The notes: generated from the sequence alone by a model not told the origin. A stretch of 64,000 nucleotides of DNA from Cupriavidus plantarum (GCF_905397285.1 NZ_CAJPUX010000002.1:1054001-1118000), one strand, 5' to 3'. Positions 34,379 through 43,644 are shown, counted from the stretch's first letter. Translations and numbers: made by a program.

Positions 34379-35278
34379 TCAGGCGCACAGGTCGAGGCAG
34401 AAGTCGAGAAACGCCTCGACCGCCGCGGGCGGCAACCGGCGCGAGGGCCGCACGATATAGAGCGGAAACGTCTCGCCCGGCCAGTCCGGAAACAGATCCA
34501 CGAGCGCGCCGCTGGTCATCAGCGGCTGCACGCTCAGCGCGAGCACCTGCGCGATGCCGGCGCCCGCCAGGCACGCACCGATCAGCGTATCGCCATCCGA
34601 CAGGGTCAGCCGGCCCTTTGTCTCGACCGTGATGGTCTCCTTGCCGCGCATGAACAGCCATTCGAACGGCTTGCCGCGTTGCGGATCGATGAACTGGATG
34701 CAATCGTGCTCGACGAGCTTGCGCGGCGTCTTCGGCTGTCCGTACTGGCGGAGGTAGGCGGGCGATGCCACCGTGAGCACCCGTGTGTCGAGCAGCTTGC
34801 GCGACGTCATGCCCGACGATCGCGGCTGGCCGAAGCGCACCGCCATATCGACACCGGCGGCGACGAGGTCGGAGGAGTCGGGCAACGTCACCGTCGTCAG
34901 TTCCACTTCCGGGTAGCGCTGCGTGAATCTTCCCAATGCGGGGGCCAGCACGTGCCGCGCGAAGATCGGATTCAGGCTCACACGCAACGCCCCCCGCACG
35001 TTCGTGGCGGCGCCGGACACCGCGTTCGCGGCTTCCTCGATACCGGACAGATGCGGCGCGGCCAGTTCGTAGAGGCGCGCGCCTTCGCTCGTCAGATGCA
35101 GCGCGCGCGTGGTGCGGTCGAGCAACCGCACGCCGATTCGCTCTTCGAGCCGCGAGACCGCGCGGCTCACCCCCGATGCCGATAGGCCTAGCACCTCGCT
35201 TGCCCGCGTGAAGCTGCCGGTCTCGACCACGGCGGCCAGCACGCTCATCCCCGACAACACACCCGCGCGTGGATTCAT
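34379..35278 (-). CDS. LysR-family transcriptional regulator
   Basis: A 299-residue protein with a standard LysR HTH (LAAVVETGSFTRASEVLGLS, ASGVSRAVSRLEERIGVRLL) and a CrgA-like effector domain (GALRVSLNPIFARHVLAPAL). Start MNPRAGV fits the family; upstream codons run into the operator region. It is divergent from the amidohydrolase/MFS pair and likely controls them. Its start codon overlaps one arm of a perfect inverted repeat, suggesting autorepression. Confidence 0.9.
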   Translation of the reverse strand: MNPRAGVLSGMSVLAAVVETGSFTRASEVLGLSASGVSRAVSRLEERIGVRLLDRTTRALHLTSEGARLYELAAPHLSGIEEAANAVSGAATNVRGALRVSLNPIFARHVLAPALGRFTQRYPEVELTTVTLPDSSDLVAAGVDMAVRFGQPRSSGMTSRKLLDTRVLTVASPAYLRQYGQPKTPRKLVEHDCIQFIDPQRGKPFEWLFMRGKETITVETKGRLTLSDGDTLIGACLAGAGIAQVLALSVQPLMTSGALVDLFPDWPGETFPLYIVRPSRRLPPAAVEAFLDFCLDLCA

Positions 35279-35327
35279 GACTTTTCGCAAAGATGATTTG
35301 AGAGCCCCTATCTTAATCAAAAGTCAT
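35277..35327. promoter_or_regulatory. Inverted repeat spanning the LysR/amidohydrolase promoter region
   Basis: Perfect 9-bp arms ATGACTTTT and AAAAGTCAT are 33 bp apart, so the arms lie about four helical turns from each other. The left arm overlaps the LysR start codon. The spacer is AT-rich compared with surroundings. It fits two LysR half-sites flanking a divergent promoter. Confidence 0.5.
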
Positions 35328-35402
35328 CCGAACCCTAATCTTGGCTCCAACGACGCCCGCACCGGGTGCCGGCTTACCGAAACCATTCGCTGGAGCGCAA
35401 CC

Positions 35403-36728
35403 ATGTCCCATATCCAACGCACGCTGTTCAAAGGCGGCACCGTCCTCACGATGGATGCCAATGTTCCCAATCTCGCCGTGGGCGACGTCCTCGTCGAGGA
35501 TGACCGCATCGCGATGGTCGGCGAGGAGATCGTCTCGGCCGACGCGCGGGTCATCGACGCCACGGGGACCATCGTCATGCCGGGGCTGATCGACGCGCAC
35601 CACCATGCGTGGCTTGGCGTCATGCGCCGCCTGATGCCGAACGTGGACGACCTGTTCGCCTATATCGACGTCGCCGCCGAAACGCTCGGCGTGCACTATC
35701 GCCCCGAGGACATGTATGCGAGCACGCGGCTGACCGCCGTGGCCTCGCTCGATGCTGGCATCACGACGATCATCGACGCCTGCCACAGTTCGCGCAGCCC
35801 GCTGCATACCGATGCCGCGCTCGATGCACTGGAAGCGTCTGGCATCCGCGCGCTGCATATGGTCGGCGCGGCGATGGACAAGCGCGCCTCCAATGCGCAT
35901 CTGCCGCACGATCTCGAGCGGCTGGCCCGGCGTTGGAACGGGATGGGGAGCCGTGTGCAGGTGGGGCTGTTCGGGCAGTTCAACCTCGAATGGTGGCAGG
36001 CCGCGCGGCGGCTCGACATGCGGATCCTGACCGAATTCATCGGCGACCTTGCGAAGCTCGGGCCGGAGTTCGCGGCGCCGGGGGTGCTCGGCGCGCACAA
36101 CATCTTCAACCACTGCACGCGATTGCCGGCCGAGACATGGCAACTGCTGGCCGCGGCGGGCGTCAACGTGACCATTAATCCGCGGTCGGATGCCTTGTTC
36201 GGCTTCGACGACGACCGGTTTGCGTGGCAGCAGGCTGTCGATCTCGGGCTCAAGCCCGCCATTGGCATCGACCTCGATACGGCGTTCGGCAGCGACCTGT
36301 TCGGGGAGATGCATGCGCTGTTCGGACAGCAGCGCTCGGCCATGCGCTATCGCCGCTTTCGAGGCGAGGCCGACGTGCCCGCGCCGATCTCGGTGCAGGC
36401 CGTGCTGGAATCCGCGACGGTCAACGGCGCGCGGGCGGCGGGCCTGTCCCATGCGATTGGCTCGCTGACGCCGGGGAAGCAGGCGGACATCATCATGGTC
36501 CGGACAGACGGGGTCGCCGTGTTCCCCGTGGCGGACGCGGTGGGCACCATCGTGCAGGCGGTCGAACGCTCGGACGTCGATACGGTGATGGTCGCCGGGA
36601 AGCTGCGAAAGCAGGGCGGCCGGCTCATCGATGTCGATGTCGCGAAACTCCAATCCGAAGCGATTGCGTCGCGCGATTACCTGCTGGATGCGAGCGGCTA
36701 CCGGACGTCGCTGTTCGCCAGCGCTTGA
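35403..36728 (+). CDS. Metal-dependent amidohydrolase (second paralogue)
   Basis: A 441-residue amidohydrolase distantly related to the enzyme at 27422-28786. HxH is at 66-68 (DAHHHAW), a later His is in LGAHNIFNH, and Asp is in IGIDLDTAFGSD; the C-terminal SLTPGKQADIIMVRTD is typical. At the third metal-ligand position, where the paralogue has SMHQGGG, this one reads ILTEFIGDL, so the His is replaced. That may mean a mononuclear or altered metal site, or a changed reaction. It is followed closely by an MFS gene, suggesting import plus hydrolysis of the same compound. Confidence 0.87.
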   Translation: MSHIQRTLFKGGTVLTMDANVPNLAVGDVLVEDDRIAMVGEEIVSADARVIDATGTIVMPGLIDAHHHAWLGVMRRLMPNVDDLFAYIDVAAETLGVHYRPEDMYASTRLTAVASLDAGITTIIDACHSSRSPLHTDAALDALEASGIRALHMVGAAMDKRASNAHLPHDLERLARRWNGMGSRVQVGLFGQFNLEWWQAARRLDMRILTEFIGDLAKLGPEFAAPGVLGAHNIFNHCTRLPAETWQLLAAAGVNVTINPRSDALFGFDDDRFAWQQAVDLGLKPAIGIDLDTAFGSDLFGEMHALFGQQRSAMRYRRFRGEADVPAPISVQAVLESATVNGARAAGLSHAIGSLTPGKQADIIMVRTDGVAVFPVADAVGTIVQAVERSDVDTVMVAGKLRKQGGRLIDVDVAKLQSEAIASRDYLLDASGYRTSLFASA

Positions 36729-36742
36729 GGGGGGAGTCCGTC

Positions 36743-37942
36743 ATGCCGACATCGATCATCGAACCCGCACGCGGCACGGCGCCCGCGGCGGGGCATCTCC
36801 GCCGGCCATCCGTGGCCGTCATCGCCGCGCTGTTCGCCGGCTACCTCGCTGTGGGCCTGCCGCTGCCCGTCATGCCGCTGTTCGTGCACGACAAGCTCGG
36901 CTTCAGCAACGTCATCGTAGGCCTCGTCATCGGCATTCAGTTTCTCGCCACGGTGCTGACGCGGGGCTACGCGGGCGCGGTCGCGGACCGGAAGGGCGGC
37001 AAGCGCGCGGCGCTGCAGGGCGCGGCGTTCTGCGCGTTGGGCGGCCTGCTGTACGCCGCGGCGGCGCTGCCCGCGCTGACCCCGGCCGCGAGCCTCGCGA
37101 TCATCGCAACCGGCCGGCTCGCGGCGGGGTTCGGCGAGAGCCAGTTCGTCACGGGCTGCGTCTCATGGTCGATCGCCTCGGTCGGCGCGCAGCGCGCGGG
37201 CCTGTCGATGTCGTGGACGGGCATCGCGATGTTCGCCGCCCTGGCCATCGGGGCGCCGGCCGGCATGGCGCTCTACCAGCAATGGGGCTTCCAGACCGCA
37301 ATGGCCGCCTGCGCGGCGGCACCCGCGGTGGCCGCCGCCATCGCCGTCGCCGCACGCCCTTATCACGCGGCCGGCGGCCAGCGCTTGCCATTCCGTCGCG
37401 TGATCGCGCAGATCTGGCGCGAAGGGCTGGGTTTGATGCTGCAGGGCGTAGGCCTCGCGGGGCTCACGGCATTCGCGTCGCTGTACTTCGCGGCCCGCCA
37501 CTGGGGCAATGCGGGCCTCGTCATGACCGCCTTTGGCATCGGCTTCATCGCGGTGCGCCTCGTGGCGGGCCACCTGCCCGACAAGATCGGCGGCTACCGG
37601 GTGGCGCTATGCTCGCTCGCCATCGAAGCCGGCGGCCAACTGATGGTGTGGGCCGCCACGCAGGAAGCGATGGCGCTGGCTGGCGCGCTGGTGACGGGGC
37701 TCGGCTGCGCGCTGATCTTCCCGGCCCTCGGCGTGGAAGCCCTCAAGCGCGTGCCGCCCGCCAACCGAGGCAGCGCGATGGGCGCGTTCGTCGCGTTCCT
37801 CGACATTGCATACGGCGTCTCGGGTCCGCTTGCCGGCATGATCGCGGCCCGAGCAGGCTACGCGGCGGTCTACCTGTGCGGCGCGGCATGCGCGGCGCTA
37901 GGCGGCGCGCTCGTCTTCGCCGCCAGCAGGCAGCAGCACTGA
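36743..37942 (+). CDS. MFS transporter
   Basis: A 399-residue, 12-helix major-facilitator permease. Motif A is recognisable (GAVADRKGGKRAALQGAAFC), with an internal repeat at GHLPDKIGGYRVALCSLAIE. This resembles the YfcJ/YhhS-type arabinose-exporter/unknown-substrate MFS group. It starts 14 bp after the amidohydrolase stop with a GGGGAG site, so the two are co-transcribed. The transported molecule could be the amidohydrolase substrate or its product. Confidence 0.88.
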   Translation: MPTSIIEPARGTAPAAGHLRRPSVAVIAALFAGYLAVGLPLPVMPLFVHDKLGFSNVIVGLVIGIQFLATVLTRGYAGAVADRKGGKRAALQGAAFCALGGLLYAAAALPALTPAASLAIIATGRLAAGFGESQFVTGCVSWSIASVGAQRAGLSMSWTGIAMFAALAIGAPAGMALYQQWGFQTAMAACAAAPAVAAAIAVAARPYHAAGGQRLPFRRVIAQIWREGLGLMLQGVGLAGLTAFASLYFAARHWGNAGLVMTAFGIGFIAVRLVAGHLPDKIGGYRVALCSLAIEAGGQLMVWAATQEAMALAGALVTGLGCALIFPALGVEALKRVPPANRGSAMGAFVAFLDIAYGVSGPLAGMIAARAGYAAVYLCGAACAALGGALVFAASRQQH

Positions 37943-37987
37943 GCGCCAGCTAATCTCCATGAATCTGTCTTAGCGAAGGAGCAAAAC

Positions 37988-38773
37988 ATGTCCCGCGTCT
38001 TCATCTCCGGCTCCTCCACAGGCCTGGGCCTGATGGCCGCCAAAAAACTCGCGGCGGACGGCCATAGCGTGGTCCTCCACGCCCGCGATGCCGCCCGCGC
38101 CAAAGACGCCGCCGCCGCGCTGCCATCGGCGGAAGCCGTCGTCACCGGCGACCTGGAAACCATCGCCGGCGCGAGGCACGTCGCCGAGCAGGTCAACGAA
38201 CACGTCAACGAACGCGGCGCGTTCGACGCGGTGATCCACAATGCCGCCGTCGGCTACCGCGAGCCATACCGAAAGACGTCAGACGGCCTGCCACACCTGT
38301 TCGCCATCAACACACTATCGGCCTACATCCTCACCGCGCTGATCCACCGTCCATCGCGCCTCGTCTACCTCAGCTCAGGCATGCACCACGACGCGGACGC
38401 CAACCTCGGCGATATCCTGTGGCAGCAGCGCCGCTGGAACGGCGCGACGGCCTACGCGGAAAGCAAGTTGCACGACACGCTACTCGCCTTTGCCATCGCC
38501 AAACGCTGGCCCGACGTTCTGTCGAACGCGCTCGAACCCGGCTGGGTGCCCACGCGCATGGGCGGTCCCGGCGCGCCGGACGACATGCAGCAGGCCCATC
38601 TGACGCAGGCATGGCTAGCCACAAGCGACGACCCGCGCGCCCGCGTCAGCGGCGAGTACTTCTATCACCTCAAACGCATGGCCGCGAATCCGCAGGCTCA
38701 CGACCCCGTCCTGCAACGGCGCCTGCTGGAAACGTGCGCCGAACTGTCGGGCGTGGAAGTGCCACCGGCTTGA
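37988..38773 (+). CDS. Short-chain dehydrogenase/reductase
   Basis: A 261-residue SDR with cofactor motif ISGSSTGLG, the conserved HNAAVGY stretch and an intact active site (Ser in YLSSGMHHD; YAESK). Overall it resembles the retinol-dehydrogenase/daunorubicin-ketoreductase-like SDR branch. An insertion-like VNEHVNER stretch, encoded by a 12-bp duplication at 38192-38215, recalls the repeat in the Tat-exported VOC protein. Spacing of 45 bp from the MFS gene suggests a shared operon. Substrate unknown. Confidence 0.88.
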   Translation: MSRVFISGSSTGLGLMAAKKLAADGHSVVLHARDAARAKDAAAALPSAEAVVTGDLETIAGARHVAEQVNEHVNERGAFDAVIHNAAVGYREPYRKTSDGLPHLFAINTLSAYILTALIHRPSRLVYLSSGMHHDADANLGDILWQQRRWNGATAYAESKLHDTLLAFAIAKRWPDVLSNALEPGWVPTRMGGPGAPDDMQQAHLTQAWLATSDDPRARVSGEYFYHLKRMAANPQAHDPVLQRRLLETCAELSGVEVPPA

Positions 38774-38848
38774 ACGCTCAAGGCCGGAAGGATTCCATGC
38801 CGGCCAGCACCTCATCGCGCACTGCCCTTCCAGCGTCGTACGTATAAC

Positions 38849-38888
38849 TAGTGGACAAACACAACGATATCCAATACAGTGTCCACCA
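38849..38888. promoter_or_regulatory. Inverted repeat upstream of Bug/acyl-CoA operon
   Basis: Perfect arms GTGGACA (38851-38857) and TGTCCAC (38880-38886) are separated by 22 bp, just before the operon's first gene. The half-site TGTCCA also occurs in the MarR/porin divergent region at 47042-47050 (TGTCCATCA against TGTCCACCA here), suggesting one regulator for both. Confidence 0.5.
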
Positions 38889-38919
38889 ACAACAAGCAGT
38901 ACAAGACGAAGGAGACAAG

Positions 38920-39885
38920 ATGTTGCGCGTGATGAGGGGCATGTTGTGCGTGGCCGCCTTGCTGGCCTTTGGGTCGGCGAGAGCGGCTTATCCCGAGAAG
39001 CCGATCGTCCTGATCGTGCCTTTCGCCGCTGGCGGTCCCGCCGATGTCATGGCGCGGACACTGGCGAAATCGATGGGCACGAAGCTCGGGCAGACCATCG
39101 TGGTAGAGAACCGCCCCGGTGCGGGCGGCCTCGTCGGGATATCGGGCGTCACACGCGCCGCATCTGACGGTTACACGTTGGGCATGGCCGGCACGGGCGC
39201 GATGGTTTACGCGCCATTCATCTCGCCGAAGATGCCGTTCGATCCGCTGAAGGACCTCACGTACCTCACGACGATGGTATCGACGCCGAACCTGCTCGTC
39301 GTCAGCGCGAGCTCCCCATTCAAGACCGCCGCCGACCTCATGGCTGCCGCGAAGCGCGAGCCGGAGAAATACACCGTCGCATCCGCCGGCGTGGGGAGCA
39401 GTACCCATGTGGTGGGCGCACTGTTCCAGCGAGAGGCCGGTATCAGGCTGCGTCACGTGCCGTACAAGGGCGGGGCGCCCGCCGTGCAGGACCTGATTGG
39501 CGGTCAGGTGGACATGTTCATCGCCGAAGTCCCCGCCGTGGCCCATCTGATCAAGGCCGGCAAGCTGCGCGGCCTGATGGTCACCGACAGCAAGCGGCTT
39601 GCCGCGTTGCCCGACGTGCCGACCGCGGCCGACGTGGGTCTGCCGAAGGTCCTGGCGGCCGGCGCCTACGGCATCGTGGCGCCGCACGGTCTGCCCAACG
39701 ATATCGCCGCGAAGATCGTGGACGCGGCTACCGCCGCGCTGCGGACGCCCGATGTCGTGGAGAAATTCGCCGAGCAGGGCGGCATCGCGCAGTCCAGCAC
39801 GCCCGATGCGTATCGCAATCAGGTCAAAGCCGAACAGGGGCGTTGGGGTCCGATCATCAAGGCGGCCGGCATCACCGCGGAATAG
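38920..39885 (+). CDS. Bug-family (tripartite tricarboxylate transporter) periplasmic receptor
   Basis: A 321-residue periplasmic receptor. The signal peptide MLRVMRGMLCVAALLAFGSARA is followed by AYPEKPIVLIVPFAAGGPAD and IVVENRPGAGGLVG, the Bug fingerprint. ATG 38920 was chosen because of GGAGACAAG upstream; a GTG 23 codons earlier sits inside the operator-like repeat. It is the first gene of a seven-gene acyl-CoA operon and likely captures the acid that the ligase or CoA-transferase activates. TctAB membrane partners are not in the window. Confidence 0.93.
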   Translation: MLRVMRGMLCVAALLAFGSARAAYPEKPIVLIVPFAAGGPADVMARTLAKSMGTKLGQTIVVENRPGAGGLVGISGVTRAASDGYTLGMAGTGAMVYAPFISPKMPFDPLKDLTYLTTMVSTPNLLVVSASSPFKTAADLMAAAKREPEKYTVASAGVGSSTHVVGALFQREAGIRLRHVPYKGGAPAVQDLIGGQVDMFIAEVPAVAHLIKAGKLRGLMVTDSKRLAALPDVPTAADVGLPKVLAAGAYGIVAPHGLPNDIAAKIVDAATAALRTPDVVEKFAEQGGIAQSSTPDAYRNQVKAEQGRWGPIIKAAGITAE

Positions 39886-39925
39886 CGTCACACGTTTCTA
39901 CACGGAAATCCAGAGGGACCGATAC

Positions 39926-40882
39926 ATGAGTTTCAAGACGCGCATCACCGAACTGCTCGGGATCCGCTACCCGATCATTCAGGCCGGCATGAGCTGGGCC
40001 TCCTCCAGTTCCCGGCTCGCCGGTGAGGTATCGAAGGCCGGCGGCCTGGGCGTGATCGCCGCGGGACCGATGCGTCCAGACGACCTGCGCCAGGCGATCC
40101 GCGAAGTGCGCGAGATCACCGACGCGCCGTTCGCGGTCAACGTCGCGTTATACAACAAGCGCGCGGCCGAGCATCTGCAGATCGTGCTCGACGAACGCGT
40201 CCCCGTGCTGATCGCCTCTCAGGGCAGCCCGCGCGAGCATGTCGCGCGCTTTCAGGCCGCCGGCGTCAAATGGCTGCATGTCGTCGCCCACCCCGACCAC
40301 GCGCGGAAGGCCGCCGACGCGGGGGTCGATGGCCTTGTGGTGGTCGGGGGCGAAGCCGGCGGCCACCCGCCGCCGAGCGGCACGAGCACGCTGGTACTCG
40401 TGCGCCTGATCGCACGGGCGGTGAACCTGCCGATCGTCGCGGGCGGCGGCATCGCCGACGGCGCCGGTGTCGCGGCCGTACTGTGCCTCGGTGCCGATGC
40501 GGCACAGCTGGGGACGCGCTTCCTGCTGACGCCCGAGGCCTCGCTGCACGATGCCTACAAGGACAAGGTCCTTGGCGCGGGCGTCGGCGACACCACGCTC
40601 GTGGGCTGGCGCGGCTTGCCCATTCGCGCCGTGCGTAACGCGTTCACGGCCGAATACGAGGCCGCCGAGCGGGAAGGACAACCGCGTGAAGCGCTCGAGG
40701 CGCTGTTCGGCAGTCGCACGCTACGCATGGCCGCCGTCGATGGGGACGTGGAACAGGGCAAGGTCGAAGCCGGCCAAAGCGCTGCGCTGATCGACGAACT
40801 GGTGCCGGCGGCGACTCTGGTCGAGCGCATCGTGGCGGAGACGCACGAGGCGATGGCGAACATTGCAGGATTATCGAGGTAA
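39926..40882 (+). CDS. Nitronate-monooxygenase/FabK-like FMN protein
   Basis: A 318-residue TIM-barrel flavoprotein. N-terminal PIIQAGMSW, the catalytic-His motif GGEAGGHPPP and the phosphate-binding stretch IVAGGGIADGAGVAAVLCLG identify the NMO/2-nitropropane-dioxygenase family, which also contains FabK enoyl reductases. In a CoA-linked operon an enoyl-CoA reductase or flavin oxidase role is as likely as nitronate oxidation. It is 40 bp after the Bug gene and 5 bp before the crotonase. Confidence 0.9.
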   Translation: MSFKTRITELLGIRYPIIQAGMSWASSSSRLAGEVSKAGGLGVIAAGPMRPDDLRQAIREVREITDAPFAVNVALYNKRAAEHLQIVLDERVPVLIASQGSPREHVARFQAAGVKWLHVVAHPDHARKAADAGVDGLVVVGGEAGGHPPPSGTSTLVLVRLIARAVNLPIVAGGGIADGAGVAAVLCLGADAAQLGTRFLLTPEASLHDAYKDKVLGAGVGDTTLVGWRGLPIRAVRNAFTAEYEAAEREGQPREALEALFGSRTLRMAAVDGDVEQGKVEAGQSAALIDELVPAATLVERIVAETHEAMANIAGLSR

Positions 40883-40887
40883 TCACA

Positions 40888-41619
40888 ATGAACGAACTGC
40901 TGATCGAAGACGTAGGTCAGGTCCGCGTGCTGCGCATGAACCGGCCTGAGAAGCGCAATGCGCTCAACAACGCGCTGACCCGCGGGCTCGTCGATGCGCT
41001 GGCCGCTGCCGAAGCCGACGACACCGTGCATGTGGTGGTGCTTACCGGCAACGGCGCCGCATTCTGCGCGGGCGCCGATATCACCGAGTTCAAGGATCTG
41101 ACACCCGACCAGATGTCGCGTGTGGAAGAGCGCGCGGAACTCACGATGCAATTGCACCTGAGCGTATCGCGTATGAGCAAGCCCGTTATCGCGGCGATCA
41201 ACGGGTTTGCGATGGGGGGCGGCGCGGGCCTGGCCATCGCCTGCGATCTCGCCATCGCGGGCCGCTCGGCGCGCCTCGGCTATCCGGAGGTCAAGCACGG
41301 GATCGTCGCGGCCATCGTGCTGCCGAACCTCACGCGCCAGATCGGCCGCAAGGCGGCGTTCCACCTCGTGGCCACGGGCGAGACTATCGATGCGGATCGT
41401 GCGCTCGAGCTTGGCATGGTCAACGCGGTCCATGACGATGCCGCGCTGATGGACGAAGCGATGGCAATGGCCACTCGCATGGCCGCCGTCAGCCGTGCCG
41501 CGATGGCGACCACCAAGAAGACGTTTCACGAGGTCGTCGATCTGCCGCTTGCGCAGGGCCTCGAAGTGGGTCGGGAAGCCAACAAGCGCATGCGCAGCTT
41601 CGTGCGGATGGAACGGTAA
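40888..41619 (+). CDS. Enoyl-CoA hydratase/isomerase-family protein
   Basis: A 243-residue crotonase. Oxyanion motifs GAAFCAGADITEF and AINGFAMGGGAGLAIACDLA are intact. The first hydratase Glu is present (GYPEVKHGIV), but the second position, by alignment to GRKAAFHLVATG, is His rather than Glu, so isomerase or lyase activity is possible. It is one of two crotonases in the operon, which may act at successive steps. It lies 6 bp from the CoA-transferase gene. Confidence 0.9.
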   Translation: MNELLIEDVGQVRVLRMNRPEKRNALNNALTRGLVDALAAAEADDTVHVVVLTGNGAAFCAGADITEFKDLTPDQMSRVEERAELTMQLHLSVSRMSKPVIAAINGFAMGGGAGLAIACDLAIAGRSARLGYPEVKHGIVAAIVLPNLTRQIGRKAAFHLVATGETIDADRALELGMVNAVHDDAALMDEAMAMATRMAAVSRAAMATTKKTFHEVVDLPLAQGLEVGREANKRMRSFVRMER

Positions 41620-41625
41620 CGCGCC

Positions 41626-42837
41626 ATGGCCAGGCCACTCGAACACATCACCATTCTCGACCTGTCGCGGGTCCTCGCCTGTCCGTTCGCCTCGATGATT
41701 CTCGCCGAGCTCGGCGCGAACGTCATCAAGGTGGAGCAGCCCGGCACAGGGGACGAAACGCGCAGCTTCGAGCCGCGCGTGGCAGGGAAGGACGCCGGCC
41801 ATCGCGGCAGCGAGAGCGCGTACTACATGGCGTTCAACCGCAGCAAGCAGTCGATCACGGTCAATCTGCGCAGCGAGCAGGGCCAGCAGATCGTGCGCGA
41901 TCTCGCCGCCGGCGTAGATGTGGTGATCGAGAACTTTCCCGTCGGCACGCTCAAGCGCTACGGCCTCGACGCGGACAGGTTGCGCGAGATCAACCCGAAA
42001 CTTGTCTACCTGTCATGCACAGGGTTCGGCCAGACTGGGCCCTATGCCTCGCGCAAGGGGTACGACACGGTGTTTCAGGCGATGGGCGGCATCATGAGCC
42101 TGACTGGCGAGCGCGAGGGCGGACCGGTCAAGCCGGGCCTGCCCGTCGCGGATCTGACGTCGGGGCTGTGGGCCGCCATCGCGCTGCTGTCGGCGCTGGA
42201 GGGGCGCAGCGCGACGGGGCAGGGGTGTCATATCGATCTGTCCATGTTCGACGCGCAGGTCAGCCTGCTCACGCTGGCGGCCGCGCGCTGGTTTGCGCTG
42301 AACGAGGTACCGCCGCGCCTGGGCACCGAGCATCCGGGCCGGGTGCCGTCGGCAAGCTTTCAGGCGCAAGGTGGCCGCTGGCTCCATGTCACCGCGAGCG
42401 ACCAGCACTGGACGCCGTTGTGCGGCGTGCTTGGTATAGAAGCATGGGGCGCCGATCCCGCGTTGCAGACCAATGCGGGCCGCGTGGCGCACCGCGACGA
42501 AGTCATGCGGCATCTGACCAAGGCTATCGCCTCGTGGGACCGCGACGCCTTGTGCGATGCGATGGATGCGGCGGGCGTTCCGGCAGGCCCGATCAACGCG
42601 GTCGACGAAGTCCTCACCGATCCGCACGTCCAGGCGCGCGGCATGGTCGCGCATTTCGATCACCCGGAGATCGGCACGTTTCCGGCGCTGCCGGTGCCGC
42701 TACGGTTCGACGGGTGGGACGACCCCCTCGTTGGGCGGCCGCCGCTGCTTGGCGAGCATACCGAAACCGTGCTGCGCGAGCGGCTGGGTATGGACGCGGA
42801 ACGCGTGCTCGCCCTGCGCGAGGCGAAGGCAATCTGA
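41626..42837 (+). CDS. CaiB/BaiF-type CoA-transferase (family III)
   Basis: A 403-residue family III transferase. N-terminal ILDLSRVLACPFASMILAEL and GANVIKVEQPGTGDE, VIENFPVGTLKRYGLD, and the catalytic Asp in KPGLPVADLTSGLWAA are all present. The CFGQTGPYASRKGYD-like segment is also typical. This is the second such enzyme in the window, only distantly similar to that at 15372-16559. The operon also encodes an AMP-forming ligase, so two activation routes coexist, perhaps for a starting acid and a later intermediate. Confidence 0.92.
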   Translation: MARPLEHITILDLSRVLACPFASMILAELGANVIKVEQPGTGDETRSFEPRVAGKDAGHRGSESAYYMAFNRSKQSITVNLRSEQGQQIVRDLAAGVDVVIENFPVGTLKRYGLDADRLREINPKLVYLSCTGFGQTGPYASRKGYDTVFQAMGGIMSLTGEREGGPVKPGLPVADLTSGLWAAIALLSALEGRSATGQGCHIDLSMFDAQVSLLTLAAARWFALNEVPPRLGTEHPGRVPSASFQAQGGRWLHVTASDQHWTPLCGVLGIEAWGADPALQTNAGRVAHRDEVMRHLTKAIASWDRDALCDAMDAAGVPAGPINAVDEVLTDPHVQARGMVAHFDHPEIGTFPALPVPLRFDGWDDPLVGRPPLLGEHTETVLRERLGMDAERVLALREAKAI

Positions 42838-42849
42838 GCAGGACATATC

Positions 42850-43644
42850 ATGACCGACACCACCTTATCCGCCGCTGGAGCGCCGCCGGTGCTGTATGCC
42901 GTCGATGCCGGCATCGCCACCATCACGCTGAACCGGCCCGAGAACCGCAACGCATTGAACCTCGCCATGTGCGAAGGCCTTCAGCGCGCCGCCGCCACCG
43001 CGGCAGCCGACCCCGGCGTACGCGTCGTACTCGTGCGTGGCGCCGGTCCCGCGTTCTGCGCGGGCGCGGACCTCAAGGAACGCAAGACGATGGACGAGGC
43101 GCAGGTGCTCGCCCGCCGCATGCGCGGCTTCTTTGCCTATGACGCACTGGAAGCCTTGCGGATGCCAACGATCGCCGTGGTCGAAGGCGCTGCGGCCGGA
43201 TCGGGCGTGGAGATCACCGCTGCCTGCGACTTTGCCATCGCCACGCCGGATGCCGCGTTCTGGACGCCGGAGGCGCAATGGGGCACCGTGGGCGCGACGC
43301 AACGGCTTGCGCGCATCGTCGGCAAGCGGCTGGCGAAGGACATGATGTTCACGGGCCGCCGGCTGACCGCCGCGGACGCACTGGAAGTGGGCCTCGTCAC
43401 GCGCATCGTCGCGCGCGACGGTATCGAGGCGGAGGTGGCAAGCATGGCCGCCTCCATCGCCAAGGCGCCGCCGCTGGGCATGCGGCTGGCCAAGCGTTGC
43501 ATCGACCGTGGCATCGAGCTCGGTCCGCGCGGTGCGCTAGCCGAGGAACTGCTGGCCATCGAAGAGAATCTGTCACGCTCCGACTGGCGCTCGGGCATCA
43601 GCGGATTCAGCAGTACCGGTCAGTCAGAGGGAGGCAAGGCATGA
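42850..43644 (+). CDS. Enoyl-CoA hydratase-family protein
   Basis: A 264-residue crotonase with oxyanion motifs GPAFCAGADLKERK and AVVEGAAAGSGVEITAACDF. The first catalytic Glu is present (FWTPEAQWGTVGATQRL), and the second position is Asp (KRLAKDMMFTG). Of the three crotonases in the window it is the closest to a true hydratase. Its stop overlaps the ligase start (ATGA), indicating coupled translation. Confidence 0.9.
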   Translation: MTDTTLSAAGAPPVLYAVDAGIATITLNRPENRNALNLAMCEGLQRAAATAAADPGVRVVLVRGAGPAFCAGADLKERKTMDEAQVLARRMRGFFAYDALEALRMPTIAVVEGAAAGSGVEITAACDFAIATPDAAFWTPEAQWGTVGATQRLARIVGKRLAKDMMFTGRRLTAADALEVGLVTRIVARDGIEAEVASMAASIAKAPPLGMRLAKRCIDRGIELGPRGALAEELLAIEENLSRSDWRSGISGFSSTGQSEGGKA

